DNA of 5,582 nucleotides from Lysobacteraceae bacterium (GTDB lineage: Bacteria > Pseudomonadota > Gammaproteobacteria > Xanthomonadales > Rhodanobacteraceae): positions 1 through 5,582 of the forward strand of contig JAGWZT010000155.1 of NCBI GenBank assembly GCA_018971925.1, given 5' to 3'. Position numbers and translations under genes: made by a program. Shown piece after piece: positions 5,497-5,582 of this stretch (position 1 is its first letter; each line of letters begins with the position of its first letter). A model generated the notes under the pieces. That model did no database searches, was not told the DNA's origin, and worked only from the letters and a program-made list of their open reading frames with translations.

Positions 5497-5582
5497 TCAG
5501 GAGGCGCGCGGCGGCGGTGCGGTTCCTACCACCGTGTCCAGCACATAGGTTGTCGATGGTGCGTCGGCTGGCGGATTCGCGA
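5497..5582 (-). CDS. Probable C-terminal tail of an unidentified protein, N-terminus outside window
   Basis: Reading the minus strand from 5580, 27 codons run open to a TGA at 5497-5499. The peptide ends STTYVLDTVVGTAPPPRAS and begins with a Pro/Ala-rich stretch (ANPPADAP). A varied segment followed by a Pro-rich tail looks more like a real protein end than a shadow frame, and the orientation matches all the other genes. The fragment is too short to assign to a family, and its third-position GC (about two thirds) is lower than expected for this DNA. The alternative is a plus-strand gene starting at the ATG at 5555-5557 with AGG six bases upstream; nine codons of it would be visible. Confidence 0.4.
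   Translation of the reverse strand, partial: ANPPADAPSTTYVLDTVVGTAPPPRAS

Noticed and set aside
5360..5548. 62-codon plus-strand open frame upstream of the hydrolase
   Set aside because: It has no ribosome binding site, composition is not protein-like, and it overlaps the probable promoter region and the end of the upstream gene.

Overview
The window is GC-rich DNA in which every gene I can support lies on the minus strand, so transcription runs from high to low coordinates. Strong G/C third-position bias, long antisense shadow ORFs and the protein types suggest a gammaproteobacterium of the Xanthomonadales/Lysobacterales (Rhodanobacteraceae- or Xanthomonadaceae-like). That placement is inferred from protein resemblance and composition, not from a marker gene.

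Layout in transcription order: (1) 5582-5497, a likely C-terminal tail of a gene that starts outside the window. (2) 5496-5320, a 177-base intergenic stretch with two copies of the self-complementary octamer CCGCGCGG. (3) 5319-3766, an exported serine hydrolase of the class C beta-lactamase/esterase family with a DUF3471-like C-terminal domain. (4) 3761-2658, a CAX-type Ca2+/H+ (cation/proton) antiporter that begins four bases after the hydrolase stop. (5) 2657-2450, a noncoding stretch with a strong hairpin just after the antiporter stop and then a cluster of perfect short palindromes, including a repeated GCCATCCATGG motif. (6) 2449-1013, a short RNase II/RNB-family exoribonuclease. (7) 1006-800, a 68-residue three-helix membrane protein whose ribosome binding site lies inside the end of the RNase gene. 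(8) 783-1, a PLP-dependent threonine/serine dehydratase whose C-terminus is cut off by the window edge.

The genes form two probable transcription units: hydrolase plus antiporter, and RNase plus small membrane protein plus dehydratase. They are separated by the palindrome-rich spacer. The first unit acts at the cell envelope (periplasmic hydrolase, inner-membrane ion exchanger). The second mixes RNA turnover, an unknown membrane protein and amino-acid catabolism or biosynthesis, with no obvious shared pathway.

I see no mobile element, CRISPR array, tRNA, rRNA or phage gene, and nothing that amounts to a clear new system. The points most worth a second look are the palindrome cluster, the RNB protein with Gln at the fourth acidic catalytic position and no N-terminal cold-shock domains, the pair of cysteines beside the hydrolase active site, and the conserved-looking small membrane protein coupled to the RNase.
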